DNA of 64,000 nt. Source: Salticus scenicus (lineage: Eukaryota > Arthropoda > Arachnida > Araneae > Salticidae). Both the position numbers and the translations under genes were made by a program. How positions within the stretch are numbered: the first letter of the stretch is position 1; every line of letters begins with the position of its first letter. The DNA lies in assembly GCA_963930645.1 (NCBI GenBank), contig OZ005651.1, positions 327,698,527 through 327,762,526 on the forward strand. The letters are read 5' to 3'. Positions 12,950 through 25,109 of the stretch are shown here, piece by piece. The notes below the pieces were generated by a model. That model was not told the origin of the DNA, did not search any database, and saw nothing but the letters and a program-made list of their open reading frames with translations.

Positions 12950-13575
12950 AAAATCGTATGGAAATTCTCAGGTTTTAAAGTTTTTCAACTTTTAATTAAG
13001 TTTATCATTGTTTCTTCTTTGATGTTAAATTATTTGGTATGGGCAGATATTCTTAATTATTGCCAATTTGTTACTTTTAACCAGTTCTTTATTAGCGAAT
13101 ATGGGTATTTATTAACCTTTATAAGAAGAGTATTGTGTATTATTTCAACTATTTCTTTAAACTATTTAGGGATATCTCCATTTTGCTTCTAACGGATATT
13201 TTTAGCGTTTCATCATCTGTTTTTCTTGCATTTTACAATCTCGTAACGTTACACATACGCACACACACATATATATATACTGTTATAATGATTGTAAAAT
13301 GAAAGAAAACGGATAATCAAATGTTAGAATTATCCACAAGAACCAAAAATACAGATATATCCAGGAATATTCGTAGTTAAAAAATTACTCGATTATTATC
13401 TATAAAATCACTTTTTAACAAATGAGAAACTGATTAAAAATAGAGGGATAAATTACAAATTGACAAAAAATAAGAATTTATATCCATGTCAGACATTAAC
13501 AATAAGTAACAATGAAAAACTTATTACGTAATTAAAAAGGTTAAAAACTCTCAACAGCTAAAGAATTTCCTCACC
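12950..13575. repeat. ~620-bp imperfect palindrome centred near 13268
   Basis: Left-arm blocks (GCATTTTACAATCTC; TCTAACGGATATTTTTAG; TTATTGCCAATTTGTTAC; AACAATG..TTAATTAAAAG reversed) recur in mirror order on the right: GATTGTAAAATGAAAG, TTAGAATTATCC, GTAACAAATTGGCAATAA-like and TTACGTAATTAAAAAGG. The centre is a (CA)n(TA)n tract at 13259-13280. The arms are decayed. Confidence 0.55.
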
Positions 13576-13914
13576 GGGATCGTACAATATGATTCAGAGA
13601 GGATAAAATGTGGTATGAATAGTATATAGTACGATCCATCGCCAAAGGAAGTGAAAGATGAAATGAAAAAATGGAAGAATAATAATAAATGGGAAATTAC
13701 CAAAGACATACTGTAGGAAATCCTAATGCACATGCAAGTTTGCATGGAAGTATTGTAAGAAGCGAGCTATATTAAGCGAATCATGAATTTTAGTTGATGA
13801 CAAAAAATATTTAAGGAAGTAACGCAATTAATTTAACTTTACTAAAATAGGAATATAACCCGAATTACAATACATTGTATAAATTAAAGATATATTAAAA
13901 TAATCTTTATTTTT

Positions 13915-16010
13915 AACCGACTTCAAAAAAAGAAGGAAGGTTCTCAATTCAAACCGTATGTTTTTTTTATGTTTGTTAGCTCATAACTTCTGAACGGATG
14001 CTCCGATTTTGATACTTTTTGTTTTGTTGAAAAGGTCTTGGTCTGCAATAGGTCCCATTGTAATATCTTTACGATCTAAAGAAAATACAGGGTGCCCAAA
14101 AAAATCAGTCCCAACTCTTTTAACTGCTAAACGGCTGCAGCTATAGAGATAAAAATGGTATGTAAGTATAGCAAAGTCGCCATGCAGTACAAGGTTAAAC
14201 CGCTTGCAGCGCCACCTGGTTGAAAATAGCGGAGTTAGTGTTCCTATCTCGAAAACGGTTCTAGAGAAAAAAAAGGGAATTACGAAGTTCAAGAGTATCA
14301 CCGATTTAGTACAAAAAGATAGTTTAGACATTTATGTTAGCGTTCCTATCTCGGATACGGTTCAAGACAAGGGGAAAAAGTGAATTATAAAATTGCAGAG
14401 CATCATCGATTTAGTAAGAAAAGATAGTTTAGACTTTGATGCTAAAAGTGCAATGCTAAAAACGTGCATTTGTTTGTTCGCAATTTCTTACTCTTACACT
14501 ATGCACACTTAAGCTACATTTCACACGTTGTAGCGCAGCTGGTGAGACATACGCTATATAGTTCAAAATATGGTTACTTGATACTTTTTGTTTTGTTGTA
14601 AAGATCTTGGTCTGAAGTAGGTCCCACTGTAATATCTTTACAATCTAAAGAACATAAAGCGCAATCTGGTGAAAAACAGTGGAATTAGCGCTTCTATCTC
14701 AAAAACCGTTCAAGATGTGAGAAAAGTTAATTACGAAGTTGTAGAGCATCATCGATTTACTACGAAAAGACAGTTTTTAGACCTTATCGCTAAAAATAGA
14801 ACGCTTAAAACGTGCAGTAGTTTTCTCGTAATTTACTACACTGTGCATACTTGAACTACGTTGCACACTTTGCAGCGTAGTCGATGACACGTATACTCTG
14901 TGGTTCAAAGTACTGTTACTGTAAGCTGTCACATCGATTAGCGCAAAGTCTTTTTCAACCAACTTCAGAAAGGAGGGTGTTCTTAATTCGAACTATGTGT
15001 TGTTGTTGGTGTTTGTAAGCTTATAACTTCGTAAGAGATGCTCTAATCAACCGACTTTAAAAAGGAGGATTTTCTCAATTCAAAGCATATGTTTTTTTTT
15101 TTGTTGTTTGTTTCTGTTTGTTAGCTCATAACTTCTGAACGGATGATCTGATTTTGATACTTTTTGTTTTATTGTAAAGGTCTTGGTCTGAAATAAGTCC
15201 CACTGTAATATCTTTACGATCAAAAGAAAATACAGTGTGCCCAAAAATGTCAGTCCCGATTCTTTTAACTGCTGAACACCTGCAGCTATAGTCATAAACG
15301 TGGTACGTAGGTATAGCAAAGTGGACATATGCTACGTGATTCAACCGCCTACAGTGCCACCTGGTGGAAAACAGTGGAGTTAGCGTTCCTATCTCGGAAA
15401 CGGTTCAAGACAGGGGAAAAAAGTTAATTATAAAATTGCAGAGCATCATCGATCTACTAGGAAAAGATAGTTCAGACATTTGTTCACAATTTCCTATTTT
15501 GTGCACACTTGAACGACATTGCATATGCTGTAGCTTAGCGGGTGATATTTATGCTATGTAAAATTCAAAGTATGGTTATTGTAAGCGGTCACATTGATTA
15601 ACGCATAGACGTTTTAAACCGACTTCGTAAAGGAAGAGGTTCTCAATACAAACCATGTTTCTCATTGTTGTTGTTGTTGAAATTTGATAGCTTATAACTT
15701 TTTAAGAGATGATTTAATTTTAATACTTTTTTTGTTCTCGTAATGATCTCGGTCTGAAATAGGTTTCTTTATGATTTCATTAAAGTGTAAACAAATTACA
15801 GGATACTCACAAAAGTCTGTTCTCACTCTAACTGCTGAACGCATGCAGCTACACTGGTAAAACCAGTATGTAAATATCGATGTTGAAACTTCCGTCCGTC
15901 AGCTGCAATGCATATTTTTCTCTTTGTTTGAACTTTACGCTGCTCAATTGCCAGCGCAGCGGGTGACACGTATTCACTGTAAAGTTCAATAAATATGCCT
16001 AGCAGATTTT
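13915..16010. repeat. Tandem array of the 'AACCGACTTC..GGAGG' repeat (~570-bp unit)
   Basis: Unit starts lie at 13915, 14957 (short), 15048 and 15617, each reading AACCGACTTC/AACCAACTTC-AAAAAGGAGG and then TTCTCAATTCAAACC. A 5'-truncated unit starts at about 14575. Shared internal blocks are AACTTCTGAACGGATG, GGTCTTGGTCTG, CACTGTAATATCTTTACGAT, ACAGGGTGCCCAAAAA, GCGCCACCTGG and CCTATCTCGGAAACGGTTCAAGAC. This is a widespread arthropod-type repeat; I cannot fix its class. The short ORFs here are non-coding. Confidence 0.8.
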
Positions 16011-16387
16011 TTGGTTACGAACACAGCGTATCCGTACTTTGCATTTCTAGACTTTTTAATTTAACGTTCGTTCAATAGATAGTTTTTTGCTCATATCCGA
16101 TAAAGGCAACAAAAGTGACCCAACTTAAAAATGCAGAATTTGAGAAAAATCAACTTAAAAGTAACTTGACTAGAATAAAACTGGCACAACTGTCTCTCGA
16201 GCGAATAACTTTCTCGATGGAGATGTAACTTTTTTGTTCACATTGGCTGCATTTCATGTATTTTTCAGTGACATAAACCTTTTTTTGAGTTATGTCACTT
16301 TTCTTGGAAGTTGTGATTTGTGAAACTGCCGTCGAACGTCTTCTGATGTTCTGCTATATGAATAAGTTTTCACTGAAAAGAGAAAAA

Positions 16388-17250
16388 TAAAATCTTTTTG
16401 TAAAAAAATAGAACCGACTCCAAAAAGCAACTAATTGCGCCTAAAAGTATAAAATAATTTCCTTCGCCAAACAACCCATAACACTACAATTAATCATAAC
16501 TTTTGAAGTCGGCGCAAAATTAAATAAAAATCTATACCTTTATTCAATACAAAAATCAAATCCTATTCAAAATACACATCTCACATTGTCACCTGCAAAA
16601 CTCAGCCGAAAACTACTTTGATTCAAGAAAACAAATAAGATTTCGTAAGCAGCAACAGTTGGCGAAGATGCTGGTATCTGACGTCCTTGGTGAAAGAAAA
16701 ATCGCAAAATTATCTGGCAAACATATTTAATTTCTTTGGGATATCATGATTCTTTTGATAAGGTATATTAAGAGAGTAATCAAGAATAGGAAACAATACT
16801 TCATACGATATATATTATAAAAATATACATATTGCGTGTATATTTTTGCATTACGTTTTGATCACCAAATCCAAAAGTCACCAAGGATGATAGTTATCAA
16901 AGTTATACCAAATTTGCAAAGGAAACTCAAACTTCGTAGAAACATAAATACCGCATTGTGAAGAATGTTCACTGTTCTATGTAGATGCTACTAATGAACC
17001 AGTTGTATACAGTGATAAAATAATAAAGGAAACATGAAAATGTATCATTCGAGACGACAGCATTTGTTGCTACCGATCTAAAAACAAACCTTTAAAAACT
17101 AATTAAATTTTATTTAATTTTGCGCCGACTTCAAAAGTTATGATTAATTGTAGTGTTATGGGTTGTTTGGCGAAGGAAATTATTTTATACTTTTAGGCGC
17201 AATTAGTTGCTTTTTGGAGTCGGTTCTATTTTTTTACAAAAAGATTTTAT
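16388..17250. mobile_element. Foldback element with ~142-bp near-perfect arms
   Basis: The arms 16388-16529 and 17108-17250 are nearly identical inverted copies. Both carry TAGAACCGACTCCAAAAAGC, CTAATTGCGCCTAAAAGTAT and AACTTTTGAAGTCGGCGCAA. About 580 bp of unique sequence lies between. The near-identity suggests a recent event or ongoing homogenisation. No target duplication was found. The 112-residue ORF that crosses the right arm is non-coding. Confidence 0.8.
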
Positions 17251-18025
17251 CTATAACTGTAATAAACAGAAAAATAAATACGAAACTATATTTGAATAGA
17301 TTTGGAACATTGCTGTCATATATTTACTTCTCAACTTACACTATTTATATTATTTATTATATATTACACATTTACTTTATGTATAATAAATTATATAATA
17401 GTTTTTATTTAAATTATTACATTTATATCATTATTTTACGTGATTTTATATACGATTATATTTATTTACGTTATAATTTATCTATACTAATTATAGTTTA
17501 ATCGATCTAAAAAAAAGTCTAATAATTTAATGTTTTGTTTTTTTCTTCTGATGCTTCCTTTTTTTTTTTTTTTTTTTTTTGATTGTCAAAATTTAACTCG
17601 TATTTCATTTTCAGAAATATATTTCTTCAAAACCGTAATTAAATTTATTCAAATTTCAATTAAGTTTTTGTAGAAGCTACAATTATTTCATTAACAGTTT
17701 ATTAGGCAAGCATTAATCTTACATAAAATAAGATATTGTAGATGGTATGCATTAGTTTATTTAAGCAAAATATTTAAATTACCATTAATAAAATCAAGAT
17801 TGTATGCATAACCATTACATTTGTACTGCATTTTCAATAATTGTATAATAAATTAAATAATATATTAAAATGTATATTTCGAACATTTTTAATGTAAAAA
17901 AACAGATTACATGTAACGAACGCAAAGTGTGGGTCACGAGCGAGCTAGACCTGAATTAGTTGCTCTTCATCTTATGTCTTTTTAAGAGATATTAGCCCAT
18001 ATTCACGCAAGTTTCAGCGAAAACC

Positions 18026-18148
18026 ATGTTCAAATGGTTAGGCCAACAAGCACTATCCGATCGCAGCACCTCCCGTCTTCCAGTTTACAGAGCAAAACGT
18101 CTCCGCAACCGGTGGAAGAATACAAAAAAATTCATATTTACAATGTAG
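18026..18148 (+). other. Unassigned 40-codon basic ORF in a GC-richer island
   Basis: ATG with a favourable AAAACC context opens a frame of 40 codons with mixed, GC-richer codon use. The peptide begins MFKWLGQQALSDRSTSR and continues with many Arg and Lys (LRNRWKNTKK) to TAG. The surrounding block 17925-18125 is clearly less AT-rich than its neighbours. No family is recognised. It could be a gene remnant or an undefined repeat. Confidence 0.25.
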
Positions 18149-18639
18149 CAAGTGCTCGTTTTTTTTTTTAGAAAAAAAAATGTAGGTATAATAAGTTCAT
18201 AATTTGTTATATTCATTTTATCAACAATTTAATATACTTTACAAATTGTTGAGTAAACGATAGCGGTTATATAGTGAAAAATGACGTACGTGCTTTGTGC
18301 AAAATTTTAAGTCATATTTATCAAACCAAGCTATTTTATTAATATTTAATTTACAGAATGGTTAAAAGTTTGAAGCCAATAAATTCATCAACAAACCATA
18401 GTTACTACACTTGAAAGAAAGAAAAAAAATTATCACTATCAAAATATAGCTGGATAGAAACTAAACTAGTTAGAATTCATGTGTGGTTTTAACAGCGAAA
18501 ATTTTTCTACTGACAAATATCCAAATATAACGCTTAAATAAGTTATAAAAACCCTTTCTAAACACATCAAAATTCATCAAAAAATTTAAAATACAAAGAA
18601 GTATGTGATTATATTATGTATTGTGTAGTGATTATTATG

Positions 18640-19725
18640 GTATAGTAAAATGTATTTGATTAAGAGAAAGAAAACTTTTACATATCATTTCTTTTTATTA
18701 TTTAAAAAAAAAAAAAAAAAAAAAAAGAATGTTTGCAGTTGAAAGATGAAATCGATCGTAAAACAATTTTCAACAAGTAAAGAAATTAATAATATTGGAT
18801 ACAAAACTCAGCACTCTTCTTTTATTTTTATTTGAACGAAATTCTTCAACATTTAGAGAAAACTATTTTCTAAAATCTATTGAAACGAATTCGACAAATG
18901 CCATGGACAGAGATTCAAGGAGAAAAAGAAAATGGAAAAACTGAGAAAAACATGATGACGGGATAATGCTGACTGCAATTCGCCATTATAAAATTTATTT
19001 ACTTCAGTTATATTTTATGCATATATTTTGACTGTAGTTTTTTGAATAAATATTGTATTTTAAAACTCAATTACCGTTAATAATGATATTTTCTTTTGTA
19101 CTCAAAAGTTCTGTGATTGAAAAAGGTAATCAATCCTAAAACGAGTTTTAACAGCAATAAAATTAGAGTGTTTTGGATTCAAAACCGCGCACTATTTGAC
19201 ATTTCGATAAAACTAATTTTTAAAATATATTGGAAAAAAATAATTTGATAAATGCCAAGGACAAAGCTTCAAAGAAAAGTAAAAGAAGAAATAAAGAAAC
19301 GGAAAAAAAAAGCGAAGAAGCAATTTTAGGTACTTCACTTATCTGAGTTACTTTTTATGCAAGTTTTTTAATGTGTTTTAAGAAATAAGTATTGTATTGT
19401 ATTATAAAAATGATCTTTTACATGATATTTCCTTTATTATTTAACAAAAATTTTGTGGTTAAAGATATAATAAAACGTAAAACAATATTTAACATGTAAT
19501 AAAATTAATGATATTGGTTACATAACACCACATTCCTTTTATACACAGGTCTTCAACATTAAAAGAAGAAAAAAATTACTAAAATCTATTTTAAAAATTA
19601 CGATAAATTCCATGGGTAAAGCTTTAAGAAAATGAAAAAATAAAGAAAGGAAGGAAGAAACTGAGAAGACCATGATGACGGAGAATGCTGACTGTAATTT
19701 TCGTTACTTGATTGAGTGTTCAAAA
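18640..19725. repeat. Three tandem ~354-bp units
   Basis: TGCCATGGACAGAGATTCAAG (18899), TGCCAAGGACAAAGCTTCAAAG (19253) and TTCCATGGGTAAAGCTTTAAG (19607) are spaced exactly 354 bp. CATGATGACGG.. then AATGCTGACTG closes units 1 and 3 but is replaced in unit 2. No coding content is recognised. Confidence 0.82.
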
Positions 19726-19729
19726 TCCG

Positions 19730-19849
19730 ATTTAATATTTATTTGGCTCTTATTTAAGCCGTTGGACATTGTTAAAGCCGGATATGAAATTCCTACTTTC
19801 ACTGATTTAAGGCAGTTTGAGGTAAAATTCAAGAATAGAAGGTCTGAAG

Positions 19850-19884
<35 letters not shown>

Positions 19885-21980
19885 ATTTTTTTTTTTTCAC
19901 ATTGATGTGGAAAGATTAAAGACAGAAAAAGTAAATACGTTAAATCTAGCGTAAGTGTAGCATATTTTCTTATCATAATACCCACGTTAAATAATGGAAA
20001 ATTTTAAAAATAGCTATGGACAAACAAAAAAGAATCATTTAATTATATTTAATTATTTATATATTTTTAGAATATTCAAGAACATAATTGAAAATGTGTT
20101 TTGACTTTTTAAACAAGAAATTATTTTGAGAAGTACAATAATTTAAAATTTTATTTTATAAATTGCAATTATAAATAATTAATTTTTCCTACAATAATAT
20201 TTCTAAAATAATTAAAATGTAATTGATAATGTTTCACTAAATGCTTAGACATTTAAAGTAAGTATATTTTATTAATGTATTCCCTAATTCCCTATCGTCA
20301 TAATATAAAATACATTTTACTGTTTTTGTGTGTAAATTTTAACCAATTTGGCCATTCTTACTGCCTCAAACAATTTGATGTATGTATTCGTGCATGATTC
20401 TATATCAACGATTAACCTTAGGTCTTAGAAATATAATGCATAACAGTGATAAATCAATTTTTCATCTTTCATAAATCTTTAAATTGTATACAAATTAAAA
20501 TATATTAGAAGGAAAGAATTAATGTAAAAGAATAAAATTTTATAAAAAGCTTTCAAAGGAAAACCTTCCATTTACTTCTCGATATTCTGAAGTGGAGAAT
20601 GGTAATATCTAAACATCGATTTTATCTTCCAAAGCAAATTTTATTTTGTCGCCGATTTCTTCCGCTTCCAAGACATGAATACGAAATTCCGTTTCAGTTC
20701 GGTTTTTGTGTATTTTGTTGAATCACGGTCTTTTCTTCGGTTTTACGGAAATATTTTTACAGCTCTGAGTATTTTAGATGCACAGCAAGATTTGAAAGCT
20801 TTTCTACTCAATAAAGATTCTATGTTTATTGAAACTAAATTATATAAATTTTGAAAAAATATAAGAATTTTTTTTTTTTTAATTTTGTGTATTCCCGTTT
20901 CCTGAAAAAATATGTAAAATGCGTAAATAAGCAAAATAAATCTCGAATGTAACTAATTCAAGATTTTTTCAATTCTAACAAGAAAAAATACGAAATTTAA
21001 CAGCATAGTTATTACTGAAAATTTTAAAACGGGAAAATTTAAATTGCTAAAAAAAGGAATGAATGTGATATCATGAAAATCGACAGTTTTTCGAGTGACG
21101 CAAGCGGAAGCCCAAACTGAACGCTGCGAACTCATATATACGGCTAGTTTGACATCAAAGAGATCTGTAAAAGCCGACACTTAATATCTCAGCAAATATG
21201 CCGTATTTTGTTATGATCTTTTCAAAATAGTCTTTTATCTTCGGTCTTAATCTATCCTGAAAATTTTACATTTCTACATGCAATATGTTTTGAGATCTGA
21301 ATCTCAATTTAAAGCCAAAATGGGAAAACGATTGGAGTAATGGACTGAAATTCTGAAAAATATCTCTAAAACGGCTCGAAGGATTTTCATATAATTAATA
21401 TATGTTGTTAATAAAATCTTTCTGAATCTAGTAACGTTTCCGTTTTTTCCAGGAAAACTCTTGTTTTTTATATAAATCGCTTTAAATATGGAACTATATT
21501 ACTACGCCAATTACACGTGTTTCTTCGGCTAAAAAGGCCGTGATGCGGTTATTACTTCTTGCTTGCAAGGCTTCAGTTGCTCACGTTGGTTGGCTGACCA
21601 ACGTGAATGCAGTCAATAAATTTTTGCTCTGAAGAAAATATTTTTAATTTTAAAATTTCCCATTTCATCAAAAAAGTATTTAGATAATATTTAAAATAAA
21701 AGAAATATTTTTTAGTTATAGATATTCTATTTCATCGTTATTCATACTAAATAAAAAAAATTTAAAGCGAAAAAATTTAAGGTACTCATGAATACGAATT
21801 TATACCATGGTCCATGGTCTTTGAAGCGCATGCGTACTACATCCGGATGCGTAGATCATTCGCGCTTGCTGTAGACACTACGCTAATGTCGCTAATTCTT
21901 TACACTGTATTCATCCGCAGTGTGTTGTTTATGTTGTCGCGATTGCTATCATAAGCAATAGATATACTATATCAGGAATT
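19730..21980. other. No gene; a few GC-richer patches
   Basis: It has a TTTA tract at 19850-19890, a GC-richer patch at 20620-20745, the inverted 'AAACGGCTCGAAGGATTTTC' copy at 21370, and the hairpin at 21582. The stretch 21830-21960 is GC-richer and precedes the P-like fragment; it may be its non-coding 5' part. Confidence 0.5.
21582..21605. repeat. Perfect 9-bp-stem hairpin
   Basis: CACGTTGGT-TGGCTG-ACCAACGTG, in a locally GC-richer stretch (21525-21610) of unknown nature. Confidence 0.75.
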
Positions 21981-21985
21981 GCTTT

Positions 21986-22555
21986 TTTAAAAAAAGGATT
22001 AAATCGTCGACTATTGGATAAATGTGCGTCTTCAAAATCCATGTATTGAAAGGAAGCGTGAAGATTCGTCTGCAGACAGTTCTAGCTAAATTTCTTCAGA
22101 CTCATTTTGTGATTTTAATAATATGCCTCTGTCTGTTCAGCAAGAAAGCAATGCAAGAAATAAAAGCTTCATTGAAAATGTTTTAAGTAGAAAAGAAGAT
22201 GAAATGAGACTTTTGAAAAGCTGCTTTTTTTAAAAAAAGGATTAAATCGTCGACTATTGGATAAAAATGCAAGACCAAGTATGTTTGAAAATTACCCAAA
22301 ATATAAAATACCGGCAGATAATAAAAGTAGAGGAAGTTTAGTGCGGGAGAAAGTAGAAAATATGTGCCTTCAAAAGCCATGTATTGAAAGGAAGCGTGAA
22401 GATTCGTCTGCAGACAGTTCTAGCCAAATTTCTTCGGACTCATTTTGTGATTATGATAATATGCCTCAGTCTGTTTAGCAAGAAATAAAAGATTCATTGG
22501 AAATGTTTTAAGTAGAAAAAAAGATGCAGTGAGACTTTTGAAAAGCAGACTGTGG
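21986..22555 (+). repeat. Partial tandem duplication in the P-like pseudogene
   Basis: Both copies contain AAAAAAAGGATTAAATCGTC, then TGTATTGAAAGGAAGCGTGA, then TCTGCAGACAGTTCTAGC. In the first copy a ~105-bp segment between GGATAAA and CTTCAAAA is missing. The missing piece does not begin with GT or end with AG, so it is not an intron. Confidence 0.8.
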
Positions 22556-22975
22556 AACAAAATGCACAAATAGAAAAATCGCGTGCAGAATTAAAAAAAT
22601 TAAAGACAAAACTCACTTATTATGAGACTAACAAGCGTCATTACTCACTTGAAAAAATGGAATTCCTGCTCACCAAAAGGATATTATTTTGCTCGTGAAA
22701 AGCAATTAACTTAGCCAGCAAAAACAACATTGCAGAGATACCTGGGTCCCTTTAGTGGTGAACTTGGTGTTACTAATTTAATAAAAGAAAGACTGGTGGA
22801 AGAATCGAACAATCTAAATAGCTTCGAAAAATTCTCGTCATCTTTAATAGATGAGATGGCAATCAAGCAAAATTTGATATGTGATGCAAAATCAGATAGT
22901 TTCTTTTGTTTTAAAACAAACAGTGAAGAAAAAAGTACTAGTCAGCTAGTTTGCTTTGTTTTCTAATTAGAGGGA
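21986..22975 (+). pseudogene. P-element/THAP9-like transposase fragment, degenerate
   Basis: Three conserved pieces lie in order. Near 22257-22310, ARPSMFENYPKY resembles the C-terminal end of a THAP DNA-binding domain. Around 22553-22680 a Lys/Glu/Leu-rich stretch (QIEKSRAELKKLKTKL) looks like the coiled coil that follows THAP. At 22730-22966, LGPFSGELGVTNLIKERL and then LIDEMAIKQ match the start of the P-element-type RNase H-like catalytic domain; the Asp of DEM (22850) would be the first catalytic residue. The frame is broken by stops and shifts between the blocks, and nothing after the first strand is intact. The first ~215 bp of the coding fragment is duplicated (21989-22200 and 22203-22555), the first copy lacking about 105 bp. 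Identification is by motif recall and is moderately secure. No P-type TIRs were found around it. Confidence 0.68.
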
Positions 22976-23354
22976 TTTCAACAACTTTCCATGGGAAAAT
23001 GTGGTCTTTTAGACCGATACCCGGCATAAAACGAATGTCGCTATGTTTTGTCTGGAGTTGGAAAACTTAACCCCAATGATAAAGAAAGGTACATTTTTCT
23101 CAGCTTTGACCAAAATCACGTAATTTAATCCCGATTTAGTATATCGAGATCGATACTTTTTAATATTAACCTTTATGTATCGGAACTTTGTTTTTCTTTT
23201 TGTGCCGAAAGCTCATGTGTGTTTATCGTAATGCGTCTTAGCTGAATGATTTTTTTTAACGTGTTTTTAAGATTTAAAAATTAATTTTTCAAGTGTATTT
23301 TATTATTATTTTTAAATAAATGGAATTAGTATTTAGGGAAAAAATAGTGCGTGT

Positions 23355-23585
23355 TAGTAATTGATGCAGTACAGATTTTCATGCATTTTCTGATTCATGC
23401 GCTACAAATTAGGGGTATCCAGTGATTTTTTTTTTTTTTTTTTTTATATCGGGATCCTGACTGCTGCAGTACATATTTTTATACATTTTCTGATTCATGC
23501 GTTACAAATTAGGGGTATCCAGTGATGTTTTTTTTGGTTTTCATATCGGGATACTGACCACTGCAGCACAAAATTTCATGCAAGC
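23355..23585. repeat. ~110-bp tandem duplication
   Basis: CATTTTCTGATTCATGCG.TACAAATTAGGGGTATCCAGTG occurs at 23381 and again at 23486, each followed by a T tract and ATATCGGGAT. A partial third start, CTGCAGCACA, is at 23563. Confidence 0.85.
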
Positions 23586-23676
23586 CTGTAATTTTAAAAA
23601 ATTGTAGAAAATATTCGAGTTATATATTTAACATCATTATTTCCACTGAATATTATGTGCTTATCATTATCAACAG

Positions 23677-24132
23677 CCCAGTGGCAGAAACACGGCGACA
23701 TAGTCGCGGACACAGAAAAACGGCTTGTGGACAGTTTTTGTCCGCACTGATAAAAAAATTTGTCTGCAACTTTCGAATAACAATTCACTTAAAAAAAAAA
23801 TTCTGTATCAAAACTAAAACTAATACTTTTATTATTTATAATTATTTATATTATGTTGTGTCAAACATTGCTATAAAATATATAATTGAATGAGATGAAT
23901 TGAATGAATACACACAATTGTTTATACTATATTGTTCTGCAGTAAAATTGTATTCGTGTATTGTTGCACGAGATCCCTACTGATGTTAAGCCCCCCCCCC
24001 TCCCCCTTCAATCAGCTTTCAGGCTTTTTGAGTGTAAGCCATTTTCTCCCCTGATTACACACAAATTTTGCAGACAGATTATGAAATTTTAAAAGCCTGC
24101 TGCAGACAGCTACAAAACTTTCTGCCACTGGG
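23677..24132. mobile_element. Small non-autonomous hAT element with exact 8-bp TSD
   Basis: The ends are CCCAGTGGCAGAAA and TTTCTGCCACTGGG, a perfect 14-bp inverted repeat. The element is flanked by the 8-bp direct repeat ATCAACAG (23669-23676 and 24133-24140). At 456 bp it has no coding capacity. Subterminal sequence includes TTTGTCTGCAACTTT near the left and AAATTTTGCAGACAGA near the right, so the inverted similarity extends beyond the terminal repeat. The CAGTGGC-type end and 8-bp duplication place it in hAT. Confidence 0.9.
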
Positions 24133-25101
24133 ATCAACAGTGAATTTTATGTGCTAAAGATTGAAAGCCGTTCGAAATTTTTTTTGTGGTGAAGTAACTC
24201 AAATTTCTATTACTGTTTTATATGTTTGTTTTATTAATCTTAAAAATATGCTTAATTTATTTCAGTGAATTTCAAAACAAGCACCTGAGTGGAAAAAAAA
24301 TTTATTTTCTTAAAATGTATTTTTTAAGTTTTGTAATGATTCAGAGTATCGATTCATCCAGTGAGCTGTACATCGGCAACAGCAGTATGTGCCTAATAGT
24401 AAAGCTGTTCCACATTTCTTTTTTAATTCATCATTTGCCAATTTGTTTTAAGGTTGCCATGGGTACAGTAACAACATATGAGAGAATGAACCCATAGACC
24501 TATTATAAGAGTGGACGGGACAATGGCAGCCTTTTTTAGTGGCAAAGATAACTCATAAAAAAGGTCATGTGACTTTTGATCTACAGGACGCCAAACTGGC
24601 CAATATTGAAATTTACTCGCCATGCTCTAAACTCTGCTTTTTATTAAGCAGGCGATATTTTTCCGTTTTCTTTGAAAATTATTTTTAAAATTTTTATTTC
24701 TCTTTAAAAGTTATATTGTTTTGAATGTAAAAATAATTTTATACCAAGAAATAGTAATTAGATATTAAAAGCCCTAGAAATTGGATTTTCACAGGTAAGA
24801 TTCTTTTTAAGTAATTATTTTTATAAAATGTTTATAATTGCTAAACTTAATTCTCTAAATTGAATTAGTTTGAATATATTATACTTTATATCATTTCAAA
24901 AATGTCCATGATTATTTATGAGCAGTGATAGAAATTGGGAAGGAAAGGGAAGGCGTCATATGATGCTTGCTGTAAATATTTTAGGCATCAAATTGAAATT
25001 TCTGAAATTCGCTTTTAATAAATGATAGAGTGATTATGAGTAAAACAATATTTTCTGAACTACACGTCAAAATTTCTGGAACACAGTTTAATATATTATA
25101 T

Positions 25102-25109
25102 GTATTTTT
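25102..25109. other. Target-site duplication, left (hAT)
   Basis: GTATTTTT lies directly before the element start and is identical to 26326-26333. Confidence 0.9.

Noticed and set aside
13981..14331. 116-residue ORF on the - strand
   Set aside because: It lies wholly in the ACCGACTTC tandem array. Other copies have the frame broken in different places, and no protein family is recognised.
17163..17501. 112-residue ORF
   Set aside because: The first third is the foldback right arm and the rest is Tyr/Ile-rich translation of AT-rich DNA.
19672..19905. 77-residue ORF starting MMTENADCNFRYLIE
   Set aside because: It overlaps the end of the 354-bp tandem repeat and runs into a TTTA tract. No family match; support is too weak for a gene call.
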